This document shows, piece after piece, positions 37,721-51,340 of a stretch of DNA of 64,000 bases. The notes below the pieces were generated by a model. That model made no database searches, was not told where the DNA came from, and worked only from the letters and a program-made list of their open reading frames with translations. The DNA lies in assembly GCF_037392515.1 (NCBI RefSeq), contig NC_090283.1, positions 34,860,249 through 34,924,248 on the forward strand, read 5' to 3'. Every line of letters begins with the position of its first letter. Position 1 is the first letter of the stretch. Source of the DNA: Haliotis asinina (taxonomy: Eukaryota > Mollusca > Gastropoda > Lepetellida > Haliotidae). Made by a program: the position numbers and the translations under genes.

Positions 37721-40218
37721 GTTGGGCGACACTATTGACATTCGACACTCTCGTCTATTCAGGTTTCCTCATAAATTAAACACGATGTTGCAGCTGAACT
37801 TTGGGGATGGTTGTGTGAATCAGTGAGAGGTTACTTCATAAATATTTTACTTTCATCTATATGTGTGATGTATGGTATGTGTCTGTTGGGCAGTCAGGCA
37901 ATATCACCGGCATGTGGCGCTGCACATTGTCTTTTCAATGGAATTACGTTATCATGAGACATGCGCAGTGATTGCCGGGTTCACACAGGACAGAGTGATC
38001 GTCACACAGGTGGCCTAGGGTGGGGTGAAGACGGTGGTGGGGCTGGGGTAGGAGGGAGGCAGAGGCGTGATAGCTGATATTCACGCTTTATGCTCTAATT
38101 CTTGGTGATTATGTACACGTTGTTAGAAGTTGACAGTTGTTGGTACCAACAAATCCCCGACTGAATCCCTGCTGGATCATGAAAGTATTATTGGCCTCAA
38201 AGTTTTTGTCTGCCGAGTGGATGACTAAGCATACGTGAGATAAAACACCCATATGTATTTCAGAAGGTTATGTAAACATCAGTAGGTCTGTAGGCCTCGC
38301 TCGGCCCTCCTTCACTGTGCGCCCCCTTCACTCCCGATAAGGGAGCTAGGGTCGTGTTAGGTGGAACTGGGGGTACTCTTAACCAACAACAAATCGCAAT
38401 AATGTTCTCAGTATGAAACGCCAGTGCAACAAATTCAAGTTTCAGCTCCAAGAAAGGCCCCGACAGAACCTGTTTTGACAGATATTCAATGATAAGATTG
38501 CATTTGTCTTTGAGCTAGAAGAAGATGAGGATATGCCAGTGACATGCGAGAGGTAGATACACCGTCATGGCTGCTGTTGCTACTGCAATGTAATGGCGTA
38601 ATGGTCATTAAATCCAATTACTGTAATTTCTCTTGGATAGCACGTCACTCTTCTTGTGAATCCCATCAACATGCAGATCGATTTGGGACCATCTTAACGA
38701 TACGTCAATTCCCAAGGTGTTTGGCATCCGATAACATTTCGTGAAAACACCTCATTTGCCACCAACGTCTGTTTCAAAGACAGGTAGGGAATTTGTTTTT
38801 CCCCCGCTTCTCACAGAACAAATTGGTTCGCCTAGATAAGTAAGGTGATGTGGTAATGATGACAAGCAGGTTGCAGTTGTGTGTGAGTCAGTGCATAATA
38901 AACACGTTATGGTGTACACTGAAACACATTAGAAAGGTGACACTTTGGAGTTCACTGTTTCTTCGCACATACTCCATAGTAGACACCAGAATAGCATGAC
39001 TTCATAATGCTTGGGGAGTGCACAGAAGGAAGTATCGATGACCTGTAGTCAGCACCGGCTTTAACTCACGCTTGAAATCTGCCTGCACCAACCATGAACG
39101 TTGTTCCACGCTCTGGATGTTCATCACTCCGGCGTAGGAACAAGTCATACAGCCAACATGTTACGTGTCTGAGGTGTTCAGTAAAAACGGGCTACAGCTT
39201 GGTGTTAAGTATCACAATAAACAACAATATTCAGATTTTAAAAAAACGCCAACAAACAAACAATACATCACTCAAACACAGGTGTCTATTACTGTTGACA
39301 CATGAGTCTGCTGCCTATGACAAGGTGTCATCTCCAGAAAGAAGTCATGGCCATCTTGTAAACTGAACCGTTTTCAGTCCATGTCCTGGTGTTACCTTGA
39401 CTATACGCATGACAGGACAACGCGTTATTGACAAGCGTGAATGACAGAGTTAACGCAGTAAGTGATACATACAAGCAGCTACTGGGAACATGCTTAAGGC
39501 CATGCCCGTGTCACACTTCGCAAAGACGGCAAACATTAAACTTTAATTGATTTACAAGTTGTATGGAAATGTTTTTGTGGGCACAAATCGGGTATGTTGC
39601 CTGGGAAAGTAGGAAAGGGGTCGGTGGAGGGTACTAGACGGGCATTACCGGATCTATGGTGGGAGGGTTGGTCTGACTCACATCATGAGTGCTTTGTACA
39701 TGCCTGTTCACATCGTTGCAACTGAGTAATAGAATATGGATATGCAGTGCCAGTGTGCCCCGCCCTCACCGTCATAGTGCTGCTGTCAGGATACAGTCAA
39801 GTAAAATATCTGCCTATGCTACTTTCCATCAACATTCCCCTTGTTCATAGTTTGCATAGCACATGCAACATATTGGAGATATGGACATTACGTGTTCAGG
39901 CTGTGTAACATGTACACAGTGTTAAATTGTTTTTATGACGAAGGACGCAGAGTTGCTTAATCCATAGCCCAATATCGTCTGGTGTTAGGGTGAGGAACAA
40001 CCCCGAGGCTGAGGCTGAGACTGTACAAAGTGACAATGTGACAGATATAGGCGCGATGTCTTATCGCCTTACATGTTCGGAAGTAACTGAGCCATATGCT
40101 GTAATGAGCATTAGTGTATCGTTACGGTGGTAAGTGGTGTAAGTGGTGTAAATTAATGAGTAATGTGATGTATAGCACATATAAATATTACTTCGAGATA
40201 TCTGCACGCGAACATATG

Positions 40219-40281
<63 letters not shown>
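40219..40281. repeat. (TG)n microsatellite
   Basis: About 30 uninterrupted TG units. Confidence 0.97.
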
Positions 40282-40284
<3 letters not shown>

Positions 40285-40657
40285 ATGGACACACATATCC
40301 CTCGGAGTTTCCACCCAAAGACAAATTAGTGCTTTAACAGTAAACAGTATATGACTGCATGATTGACTGTCAGTGATGACGTCACATGGAGTGTAATTGA
40401 ACACAACATGAAGACATATGGAGACAGATTCAAGGATTCCTGCATTGTCTGACATAACATGGACAAAAGCACAGGTACAGGTACAGTCTGACAAAAGAAC
40501 AGAGAGGTGATGGCGCTCTGCCACCATCGAGATGAAAAGGCTGTTCATCTTTATAACAACCTTATAGCAACGCTCAAACCTCAAATCATTGTACCAGAAG
40601 ATTACTGACACCCCCAGGAAGGGTTCCCGACAGCCCAAGTATGTACTTACCTGCAGT

Positions 40658-40740
40658 ATAAGAATAACGTTGTTTAAGCTGATACACCTGCACGGAGAGC
40701 GTTTGGAGACCCAGGCTCATACAATCTATGCAAGGTCACG
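40658..40740 (-). other. Possible non-coding first exon of the plakin
   Basis: A strong donor (CTGCAG|GTAAGTACATAC on the - strand) follows a stretch whose only short frame (MSLGLQTLSVQ...) exits in phase 1, wrong for the next exon. If used, translation could start at the ATG inside the shared exon (AGGAAAATGGCC), giving about 789 residues. Confidence 0.3.
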
Positions 40741-42900
40741 AATTAAATACATCCTATTTGTTTAAGGCATTGAAACAATTACCAAACAGAGGAGTTAATA
40801 GTGAAGGTGCGTTTCAGATATACATAGAACCGCCTACCTGTGTTGTTCTGTGTGATGTGCAGTAGTCCTCCTGTGTGGACGGTCACCTGCAGCCGTGTGG
40901 CTATAATGTGTAGTGTGTGGCCAGTCAAGCCCGGCTCCCCACGCCCCTAGCCCCGCCCCTCACCGATACTCTCCCCTACGTCCACACAGGCGCTCCTTAT
41001 CGTCTACACAGGCGCTCCCATCACTCTGACATAATATACAGGGACAATATTACCAAACAAGGCCAACTAGTTACCCGGAAATTGAAAAGTGTATCAAAAT
41101 CATAATTGCTGAAGTGTTAAACCGTGAAGTTTCTATATATAACTGAATGACAACAGGTTAGTCGACATAGTTGTCGAGGACAGGATATCACTGTGGCATT
41201 TAGGAAAATGACATATGTGGCTGGCTGTTGCGAGGGCAGTACAAGGGCTGGAGGGAGTATGGTTAACGCACAGGTCCATATAGAGGTCATTTAAATCATG
41301 GCCTGGGACATAGAGACTTCAGATAATGCCAGTCCTGCCACCCAAACAGCTGGACAGCGGCAGGGAATGTATTGTCGGCGATCGCTATAGCCCCATCTCA
41401 TACATAGTGTAAGTTTTATAGCCAATCTAATATAGCGATAGCCCTCATTCAGAGTTCAGTCCTATTGACAGACTGTTGTGATGGTGTGTGCACTTTTGTT
41501 TATTATCCCCGGCTACCTACAATCGGTGGGAGCAGCGTACCTGCTTGTGGATTCCATTATCGGTGAAATAAATAGCACTAGCATTTCTACGGGTAGTCGT
41601 CTATTTTCTCACACAGTGCTTAGTACATAGCTAAAGCTGCTAGCGGTACATTTTATGTATTGGGTATTAGGGTGAAAATAACGTTGATCTGAATGGTAAA
41701 TGTTCACTGAAGAAATAACATCTTGCGTTAAAATGACATCCATCATTTGAAGGGACATGGTTATTTAAACATAGATTGGTAGCAATAGATGTCATGTTGG
41801 AAACATGATAAAGATAGGCAAGACTGTGAAAAGTTTGACAGATACATGTGGGGCTGGTGCTCGTAGAATACACATTATTACCAAAACTAACTCGTGCAAA
41901 TGTCGTATTCCACATCGACGAAAAGAAGAAAATTCCAAACCATACACTTTCTTTTGATTCATGTGGTACCATAAACCTGACAACACCTCAAAAACATATA
42001 ACATTAGAAAATCCATGTGTGGGAATAAATTATGACTTACATTATTGATGAGTGCATATTTCTGTGGATAATATAATGCCATTTCATAAGTAGGATAATT
42101 TCATAACATTTCAAATCATGTCATCATCTGTAGTCTTGCCCTCTCTCAATTATAGAAAACTGTGGTCCAAACAAAGACAAAAGCTGCTCTGGAAAGCGAA
42201 GTTAAGCGCGACGTGTTCCCCCTGAGAGTGTCAACACAGCCTGGAACGAGTACATGCTATACTCTATGGTATAATAATAGATTAATTCTATCTTCATTTC
42301 TCACTGGCATCCCAAAACTTGGTCATGCGAGTAATTCTATAGAAGACTATGCAGTGTAGATGTCACCATCAGATATTATGGAGAGTTGTGTTGTCAACAC
42401 AAATGTTCGTATCAAATAAAGCTAATAATAAATAATTATAAAACCGCATGCGTTATTCAAGATTCCAGTACAGCTGCACTCCCTCAACCCGTGTATGTAT
42501 GATGTATCCCGTGGACACTATGGAACCATCAAGCTGCACAGACAAGTGGCGCTTCCAGTGTAGGCATCTAGTCTGACAGCAGATATTAGTCTGTGCAACA
42601 CTGGATGTGTGGCTTCATCTTGATGGTCTTCCTTGGATGTTTTATGTGTTTCCAAAGTCTCAACAACGTCAGAGATTTGACGTTTGATAGTAGGAAAATG
42701 CAGTTTGTCATGATTTAAGGGTCAGCTTGATGCAGTAACGAGACAATCACCTTTAAAATAACAACAGCAACAAAACAACTAAAGAACATTCAATTATCAA
42801 TAATCAAGCACTATGAGATTATCAGGTTGGCTGCATATTCACATTGAAGATTTGCCAGGTTCTACACTTTCTCGTCACCCTTTCACCCTTTAAAATAGAC

Positions 42901-43170
42901 AGAAAATACAAGCAATGTTACGATGTGTACAGGAAATATCAGCAATGTTACGATGTGTACAGAAAATATCAGCAATGTTACTATATGTACAGGAAATACC
43001 AGCAATGTTACGATGTGTACAGGAAATACCAGCAATGTTACGATGTGTACAGGACATACCAGCAATGTTACGATGTGTACAGGAAATATCAGCAATGTTA
43101 CTATATGTACAGGAAATATCAGCAATGTTACTATATGTACAGAAAATATCAGCAATGCTACGTTATGTAA
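42901..43170. repeat. 30-bp minisatellite, nine units
   Basis: Exactly 30-bp units (AGGAAATATCAGCAATGTTA followed by CGATGTGTAC) run without length change. Because 30 is divisible by three, several frames on both strands stay open. Confidence 0.97.
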
Positions 43171-43689
43171 ACCCCAAAAAATGAAACTTGTTTCACGCGC
43201 AAATTATTAGATGTGAGTGTATATTACAGTTTATATGCAACTGTCACACGTGGTAGTTAAACACTGACATAACAAGATATCAGATGTTCATCTCTTAGTC
43301 ACACGAGACATTGAAATACACAATTAGTATTAACCTAGTTACTGTACATCACGGAACACGCGTATTTTACTCGGCAACTACACGTTCCTCGTCATGCTGT
43401 CAAGTGTCCGGCCAGATACGACCACAAATACCAAATATGATCACAAAACAAGCTGTTGCGAATATGTTGTCCTTCCTCGCAGAAGGCCAACATCCCGTTA
43501 ATATGACAGGGAAACACGCTGTACCCCCACGTTATTGGGATGGCACGATCAGTCGGACATTTAGCAGTGTAGCAGTGCCATATTAATATCTTACTTACAT
43601 CATGGATAAACTCATGAATACAGACTACTGACATAGTCACATTATTTTGGTAGAGTCTCACAGGCAGGCATTCAACACACGGGTGCTGT

Positions 43690-43950
43690 ACCCATATGTG
43701 GTGCTGCAAAGGTCGTCTCTGTGACAGTTCTGTGATAGAGGTGTATTGGTGCTGTAGATGTGGTGCTGTAAAGATCGTGTATGTGACAGTTCTGCGATAG
43801 AAGTATGTTGTCGGTGGATCTTATATGTGGTGCTGTAAGGGTCGTGTCTGTGACAGTTCTGCGATAGAAGTATGTTGTCGGTGGATCTTATATGTGGTGC
43901 TGTAACGGTCGAGGTGTGTTGTCGGTCCTGTAGTTGTGGTGCTGTAAAGG
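43690..43950. repeat. Tandem repeat of GTGGTGCTGTAAAGGTCG units
   Basis: Four or more units with GTGACAGTTCTGCGATAGAA and GTATGTTGTCGGTGGATC, in the plakin 5' intron territory. Confidence 0.88.
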
Positions 43951-44730
43951 TCATAAAACTCTGCACATGAATAACAGTTTTTCACAGTTCTGTACACGAA
44001 TAACATTTTTTTTAATATTTCTGTTTTTACACGAATGTACATGAAAATGATGTTTCGCATATCTGTACAGGCATGATATTAAATAAACGTTTTGCTAAAC
44101 ACTATTGCACAAGAACAACACAGAGATATTATCTGAACATATATATGTTTGTGTTAGTTACATCCTTACACGTTTCTGTAAACACATTAATTGATTTCTT
44201 GTGAGAGAATAGACAAGGACAATGGTTGATGCAGGAACAGCTCCTCATACGTTTAAAATTGACACAGTTATGCCTGTAAGTACATCTATTTAGTTCAATT
44301 AAACAAAGCACAATTTAAATGACCTCAGAAAGGTGATAAACTTTCAGACTGGATGAGTTTACACCTGATGAGTCACCGGACGTGTGATGGTGGAAAATCC
44401 ATGGGATATTGATATTGTCACACATGTGTCAGTCACAGTCGCTGGGCGCAGTTATCTCCCTTCAGCCATAAGAAACTATTTGCAGAAAAAATCTCTTATA
44501 CAGGTAAACTACAACGTTAATCAACACAGGTTGGTTGTCCCCATGAGGCAGACATGTCTCTAGTGACAACAGTGTTATCATGGGATACGTTATTGATGCA
44601 GTGTCTGATGATGAGACACGTTCTGTTGGGTTGCAGCTGAAGCCAATGGGGAGGGAGAGGGGATGTATGCACGTGAAGGGGCAGGGGGATATAGGCTGGG
44701 AGGGGGAAGAGGTAGTCGAGCTGGTCTTAC

Positions 44731-44811
44731 CTGGTGGCGCAACTCGGCACAGTCCAACAGGTAGTTGGCCAGGTCACGAAAGTAGAACCAAATGAGAGCG
44801 GCGGTCAGCAT
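44731..44811 (-). CDS. Candidate alternative first exon of the plakin (27 codons)
   Basis: ATG in a good context (CACCATG) opens MLTAALIWFYFRDLANYLL... and ends with CAG|GTAAGACC in phase 0. The hydrophobic N-terminus could associate with membrane. No other - strand gene lies between it and the shared plakin exons, so joining it to 32717 (818 residues) is plausible but unproven. Confidence 0.45.
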
Positions 44812-47800
44812 GGTGATGGGTTTGTGTCCAGGCAATGACCACTATACTCTCCTACACGAGTGGTATCGGGGGCCGTCTGGACCAGTACTGAGTGGGTGGT
44901 GAAAGGATCACCGCCGTACAGACATTTTTCCTCTCACTAGATAATCTGCCTCCGTAAAACAACACGAAACGAAATATGGGTCAGGTCGACACACAGTGTC
45001 TGTCCTCTTCAATGGATTGTTGTAAACACTTTCCGAGGTGAGAAGAATGTCTATACTGGTCAAGAGGAGAGTCCAGGACACGTGTAGGAAGTTCGAAAAT
45101 ACGATGACCATGCACTCAGAGAAGACTACATCCCTCACAAGGTCAATGAGTTGAATACATGCCTAGGCGGCCATGATACATGCATGAATAGATTCGTTCC
45201 GGCTGGCCGAATAGACTTACTACGCGGAATAATCAGTATCCAAGGGTTACCACTGCCTTGTTAGGTCCACATCTGTGAGGGGGGGGGTCAGTCGTGGCCA
45301 GGGTGGGTCCCAGTCTCTACACACAGCGTCCGTCCGTCACCATGGCAGACAAAGTGTTACACCTGCTGGTGATGGTGATGATCAATAACGTGTACATACA
45401 GAGAGAGACTAGAGTGGGTAGAATCTCCTACATGGCAGCGTCATACACATCAATTAGCAGTTGAGGATTCAACTATATTGCCTTGGGATTAACGTTACGT
45501 GAATTATACAGACACTGGGAAATGATATAAAGATTAAAAGGATATGGAGAAAAATAGCTTGTTTCTACAATCATGTATAAATTAATAGGAAAGAAGTACA
45601 GGAAGATTATATGAGACTAATATGACGTGTGATAGGTATGACAAGGGCGGTACCCTCCACGTGGGACTTCTGGCAAGATCCTGGTTAATGCACAAAGCTG
45701 ACTAATCTAAAGCCTGGTGTTACACAGACGAGAATAAAACTACATAAATTAAGCCAAGAATAAAACCACATAAATTACACCACGTTTCAGTACGTCGATC
45801 CGGATGAGGCTTAAACGTCGCTTTGTGAAGTTAAACACTTATTGTGAGATCAGCAGTTGTGGGACTGTAGTCCGATACGTATCAGAGTCGCGCGTGAAGC
45901 CGTCCACATGTGTGCCCTAACCTCGACATATTGGCGAGATGATTGATGTCTCTGCAACAGACGGGGCATAATGTGCAGTATTCAGGAGATGCTATTGAAT
46001 GCCACTTTGTTAGCAGGCAGCAGCTATCTATAGTCATTATAAAAGTATGCACATAAAAGTATGTGTAAGTCCCGCATGTCGATAGAAGATCAGTTAGTAA
46101 GACCCACAGCAGCTAGTGGATGAGATGTTTATTGAAAGGTTTTAACTGTTGTGAGGAGTTGTCACATTCATAGATAGATCCCATATGTGTTCAATAATCG
46201 CTAATAGCCTAGTGGTTAAAGTGTTTGCTCATTACGCCGAAGACCCGGGTTTGATTCCCCACATTACTGTGACATAAGTACAATGAATTTGTGGTGTCCG
46301 TAATATTGCTGGAATATTGCTCGAAGCGCCGTAAAACTATATTCAGTCAGTGAAACCTCGCCACTTGCACACGTGCATAGGGAAGTTGGTGTCGTCTACG
46401 CAGCAGCAGAGTGTGGGGGGAGGGGGGTGTCGTGTTTAGGAATGGTTCAAACCAGTACTCAAGCAGGGGAACAATCCCAATACTCGACTACCCCACGGGT
46501 GTCACCATTTAACCAGAGAAGGGGAGTGGACTCAGACTGGTTTTACCACTGTAGGACATGACAGACAGCCGCCTCGACAAACAGACTCCTGCTTCAACAT
46601 CAGCCACTACAGCAACCTGTGGAGCAGGATGTGCTCACCACGCGGAGAGCATCACTGTCAGATATGCCACTACATCTCTGTGATCTCGGTGTTGAGGGTT
46701 AGATAACAATAACTTGTTTGTCTCAAACCCACATAATTGTGGACATGATAGAAAAGTTAACGTTATGTCAGTGGATCTTTGTAGTTTCACACTGACTAGC
46801 CTTTGTTGACATGAGATGATGGATATCGATGTTCTGTAGGTTAACTTCCAGTAGATAGTATTTCATGATGGAATGGCTCGCTGTGTGGCCGATATTTACA
46901 GTGAGAAGGTTCTTGATTTACATTAGTGAGCAAACACAAAATGGCGTACATTGTGCTAGAAATGTTTCCACACGTGAGATAGTTCGCTGTAACCATTCAA
47001 ACATTTTCCAGCTGAACTTCTCCTGATTTCTCATTTTTCACTATAAAGCAAGAGTTCTGTGGTCGAAATCAAATTAAACTTATAAACTGTTCGAAATGTA
47101 TACTTTTACACTTATTCTGAAAGGAATTACATAGCTTTGATTTTCACAACTGATTAGTCAGTTGAAGTGAAGACCTAAGTTCTCCCTTGGTTCTACCTTG
47201 ACAAACTAAGTAAACTTATGTACTGAAGTGTGTGTAGGCATGGATGTATAACGCATTTGATCTATCAGTATCCCACGCAAAACGTAACTAGAAGCGATTG
47301 GTGTACATACAACACGTTTGTATTAACTACACTTCCATCACAATTATATAGCTTCCACATACGCCATGTGCAAGAGAGAAAACCGTATACATTTTAGATA
47401 CAGTTTGTTCAAAAGTCGAGGAAACTAGTGTTGACTAGTTGAATTGACTTCTGGTCTTGATAGTGTCAACATTGTGACCCAATAATAATTATCACTTAAT
47501 CAATTATACAATTTACAGATAATACACCCTCGTAACACTAGTACCATTTCAAGTTCACGTTTAATCACTAAAAACGAAGATTTTATCTCTGGATTTAAAA
47601 TGATACTATAAGACATACTTATAATTATACAATAGCAAATAAACTACAAGACAAGACATTAATGGATATCAATTCCTTCTATGTTCTATGCACACTGCTT
47701 CTGAGCTTTTTCTTGCCCATTGTCAGGTGAAATTATACTATTTTGTTCTAGTTTGAGTGTGTCTCCCGCTTAGCTTCACAAGGCTGGATATTTGCGATGC

Positions 47801-48600
47801 ACCAATAAAGAAGAAAGATACAGTCGCCCAGTGGAAGGCGCTGTCAGTGAAAGTATGCTGTCGGCTACCTGTGAAACACCTAGAAAACAAAGACGCGGAC
47901 CAGTGGTGCCACGCTGCATGGGTGTCTTGAGGGGGACACTCTCGTCTGTCAGCTGCTAAGTGTTTCTTGGTGAGGTGTAAAGTTCGACGTTTAGTTTAGT
48001 CAATATTTCACCAACATTATGCCGACAAACAGTAAGAGATTCATTGGATTTGTTGGAGGAAGTGAAGATGCCTTGCGTGGGACACTCTCGGCTGTCAGCT
48101 GATGTGTGCTTGTTGGTGAGATGTAATGTTCAACGTTTAGTTTAGTCAATATTTCAGCAACATAGCTTCTAAAAACTAGACATTCTAATCATGACATCAT
48201 GCGAAGAGTCTAGACGTTTCTAGCAAAGGGCTGACCTTTCGCACGGCTTTCATCGACAGGTACAACTGACTGAATGCTTCACTGATCTAACAATATATTC
48301 TGAAATACATAGGCGCAAGCAGTGTAAAATACAAACGCCATTATAGCCACTATAACTATAAGTATACAAACGAGAAATACAATGGTAGTTTCACGACAAA
48401 GGTACAGGTGTCGTGGCAATGGCAGTATCAGTACACATCTGCAAAGGCAGATAATACATGGAAGTGTCATAAAGCAACTGTAGGCTTCGCTGATACAATG
48501 GCAGTTACATGAAACAACTACAATGTTGATAAATGCTAAGATCCGTCGCTGAAAGATCAAAGGCGCAGACAGGACATTAACAGGTTATATCGTTATATCA
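44812..48600. other. Plakin intron territory without recognised genes
   Basis: A direct duplication occurs at 47934-48010 and 48080-48170 (shared TTTAGTTTAGTCAATATTTC). Nothing else coding or structured was recognised besides the SINE at 46203. Confidence 0.5.
46203..46355 (+). mobile_element. SINE family A copy with tRNA-like head
   Basis: TAGCCTAGTGGTTAAAG fits the RNA polymerase III box A consensus and GGGTTTGATTCCCC fits box B with one change. The rest (AATTTGTGGTGTCCGTAATA, GGAATATTGCTCGAAGCGCC, GTAAAACTATATTCAGTCAG) is the shared tail. It is a tRNA-derived SINE in forward orientation. Confidence 0.9.
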
Positions 48601-48611
48601 GATACTTGGCA

Positions 48612-48766
48612 ATTGTTTGTTTTGTTGTTTTGTTTTGTTTGTTTTTGTGTGTGTGTGTGTGTGTGTTGTTGCTGTTTTGTTTGTTTTTTTTGTTGTTGTT
48701 TTTTTTTTTTGGTTTTTTATGTTGTTGTTTTTTTGGGTTTTTTTTTTTTTGGGGGGGGGAGTTGCC
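48612..48766. repeat. T/G-rich low-complexity tract
   Basis: Runs of GTTTTGTTTTG, GTGTGTGTGTGTG, T10-12 and G9. Frames open in it are compositional artefacts. Confidence 0.95.
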
Positions 48767-50179
48767 TCACTTGCCACCTTATTAAACTTTACAGCACTGC
48801 ATACATACATAATTCAACACACATTCAGTGATTTGCTTTAAACGTTTGAGAATTTGTTCTGAATTTGATGACCAGTGATTTTCTTTAAAAAAATATAGTT
48901 TTGTAGCGTGTATCTCGAAAATTGTCTAAATACTCTTGATGAACAGAGCAAGAAGGCTATTGTGACACTGTACATGCATTAAAAGAAAGTTAGAAATACA
49001 GCACGTCGAGGTTTATTACAGAAATTTGATGGTATGATTGTTTCTAGAGTCTGTTATGGTCCTGAGTTATCGGCCACCTCATATTGTACAGTTACTACAG
49101 CGAAATGTGGAAATGGCTTTTAAAAACGGATAAAGAACGACAAGCAATGTTATGGTATTAGTAGCATGTCACAGAGCACATGTCCAACTTTTGTACACCA
49201 TCAAGTATTGGTACTGGCTACGGTATTTGGATGAGCACTGACTGCCTCGCCTGTGCTGCATAATGGACGGTTCTGGTACCACATGGCCTACTCATGTCAG
49301 AAATATTCTGTTCAAAAGGTAGTCTAGAAAATGATACAAATACAGCTGGTTTATGGTTCACTTTCCAACATGCTATCTGTCAACCTAAAAAATTAGTTTT
49401 GCTGTGTTCCAGAAACACGATCCCCATTTTGTTAGACGTTTTTTCTTGGTGCCCCTTCCCAAAACGCGAAATAATAAATAATAAATGCACTACAAGGAAC
49501 CAAAATATACAAGACACATTGTGTGTGTTTGAGATAGGTAGAGGTACGTGAGAATCAAAATTAATTATGATTAGTACAGTGTATACAAAGGCAACGTGAA
49601 GCTACAATCGCTTGTTAAAGTGACTCCCCCCAATCAGAGGACATACCATTATCCAAGAGATATCAAATGACACATCGTTTTTCATTTTCTGCCATTTTTT
49701 TAAAGAAATATTACCCCGTTGTGATGACTAATATCTCGTTAGCCACACTACCCACATATGTAAAATTTTGGTTATGGTTTTGCTGATGATTCCTACAAAA
49801 CTAAAATGGATGCTTTTCAAAACGTTGGACATCGCCATTATAGGTAGGCTTTAGTCTAGACGTAGAACATGGGTGATGTAGGAAATATGACGATAATCAT
49901 TCACATTTTTAAAAAGGGATTATTTGACAACCTACTACAATCATGGTTCTGTCAACAGTTTATCTGATTCCTTCTATCAAAAGCACTTTAAAGCACTGTT
50001 AAATGTAGACAAGTATGTTATTCTTGAACACCTGAGAATATGCATGACTCGATTCAGATGTAACAGGTCTGGACTTTCATTTGATTTGGGGAGATACACA
50101 AATGTCGAATACATATTGTAAATTAAGAGGAATATATTCATATATTGTTTATAGGTGAGCATTACTCCTCCATAACACC

Positions 50180-50440
50180 TGGTGCGTTTGGTTTTAGGCT
50201 GCTTTTAGCAATATTCCAGCAATATCACGGCGGGGGAACAACAGATATGGGCTTGACACATTGTACCCATGTGGGGAATCGAACCCGGGTCTTCAGGGTG
50301 ACGGGCGAGGGCTTTAACATGATGGCTACCTCACTACCAAATTTTATCGGATCGATGCACACACTGTGGATTGTCTGGTCCAAATTTGGTTACTTCCAGA
50401 CCGCCGCCATATAGCTGAAATAATGCTGAGTGCCACGTTA
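50180..50440 (-). mobile_element. Composite of SINE A and SINE B pieces
   Basis: 50190-50335 is family A in reverse (GCAATATTCCAGCAATATCA, GTGGGGAATCGAACCCGGGT, GGGCTTTAACATGATGG). It is followed directly by a forward family B 3' part (GGATTGTCTGGTCC, CCGCCGCCATATAGCTGAAA, TGCTGAGTGCCACG). The two heads meet near 50340. Nested insertion or head-to-head joining could explain it. Confidence 0.75.
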
Positions 50441-51230
50441 CTGTGACAACCAACCGATCAAACAACATCTTTTATCGAAGTTCTTTCATCTGAAAACTTT
50501 GGTGTTGTATGTAACACATGCCCATTTTTATACGAAGTCCAACAGCGAAGGGAAACTGGTTCCAAAACTGAATTTACCCCGGTCCATACCCCACACCAGC
50601 TCCATATATAGGTTAATGTAACAGTGGGGGGTGGAAGATTCAGTCTTTCATATATATCATAGTCGTGTGATCAGCCATATCCAGTAGATAACACGCCGAT
50701 GTTTAGTCAACTTATCGGTAGTATCAGTGAGACCTTGCCATACCGTGGTTATCATGAACCCGACAGAAAAAGATAGAATAGATACGGACGTTTTATTGCA
50801 ATGATATGTGCCAAATGAATATAAGATGATAAATATTCTATGTTATCATATCAAATTTGAAAGTGCATACAAGACATGGTTGAAGTAATCAATTGTGTGT
50901 TTAAAAATTGTCTTAAATCTATTTAGTATTATATATATCATTCCTAACCATCATTTACTATTAACTGTTACGGGGCGTTCATTTTATTTCCGGCGTGAGC
51001 GTTGGAATGAAGCTGTCGTGTAGTTGTTTATTTGTGAGTCGAGCTTTCATATTTTTTATTTTTTTCCGTCGAAATAGTTTTGTTCAATGTTATGCTTCCA
51101 CCAGTGATGTTAGCTGAATGAAGCAATTGAAAACCCAGAAGCTGACTGCTATGGAGCCAGGCTTGGCAAGACTGTACTTAATAAAGACTGACATCCATCG
51201 TGACGTTGGTGAAGAAGCGTAGCTTTGATT

Positions 51231-51340
51231 TTCTTTTGTTTTTGTTTTGTTTTTGTTTTTTTTTGTTTTTGGTTGTTTTTTGGGGTTTTTTTTTTGGGGG
51301 GGGGGGGTTGGGGTTTTTTTTGCTTGTTTTTTTTTTTACT
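51231..51340. repeat. T/G-rich low-complexity tract
   Basis: Alternating TTTTGTTTT blocks with G10 and T9-10 runs, like the tract at 48612; possibly related expansions. Confidence 0.93.

Larger units (their letters stand above)
35703..44730. other. Plakin 5' intron or upstream region, mostly unique
   Basis: Apart from the small repeats and candidate first exons listed separately, I see no conserved coding segment here. Open frames such as 37295-37579, 39094-39366 and 41667-41972 show no family resemblance. Confidence 0.55.

Noticed and set aside
40153-40638. 161-codon frame on the - strand
   Set aside because: Its end is the (TG)n microsatellite and the rest has no protein character or homology I can recognise.
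42844-43210. Overlapping repeat-protein frames on both strands
   Set aside because: All come from a 30-bp satellite whose length is divisible by three; no flanking coding signal.
46203-46270. A tRNA gene from the box A and B motifs
   Set aside because: No cloverleaf with paired acceptor stem could be made and the sequence continues into the SINE tail; it is the SINE head.
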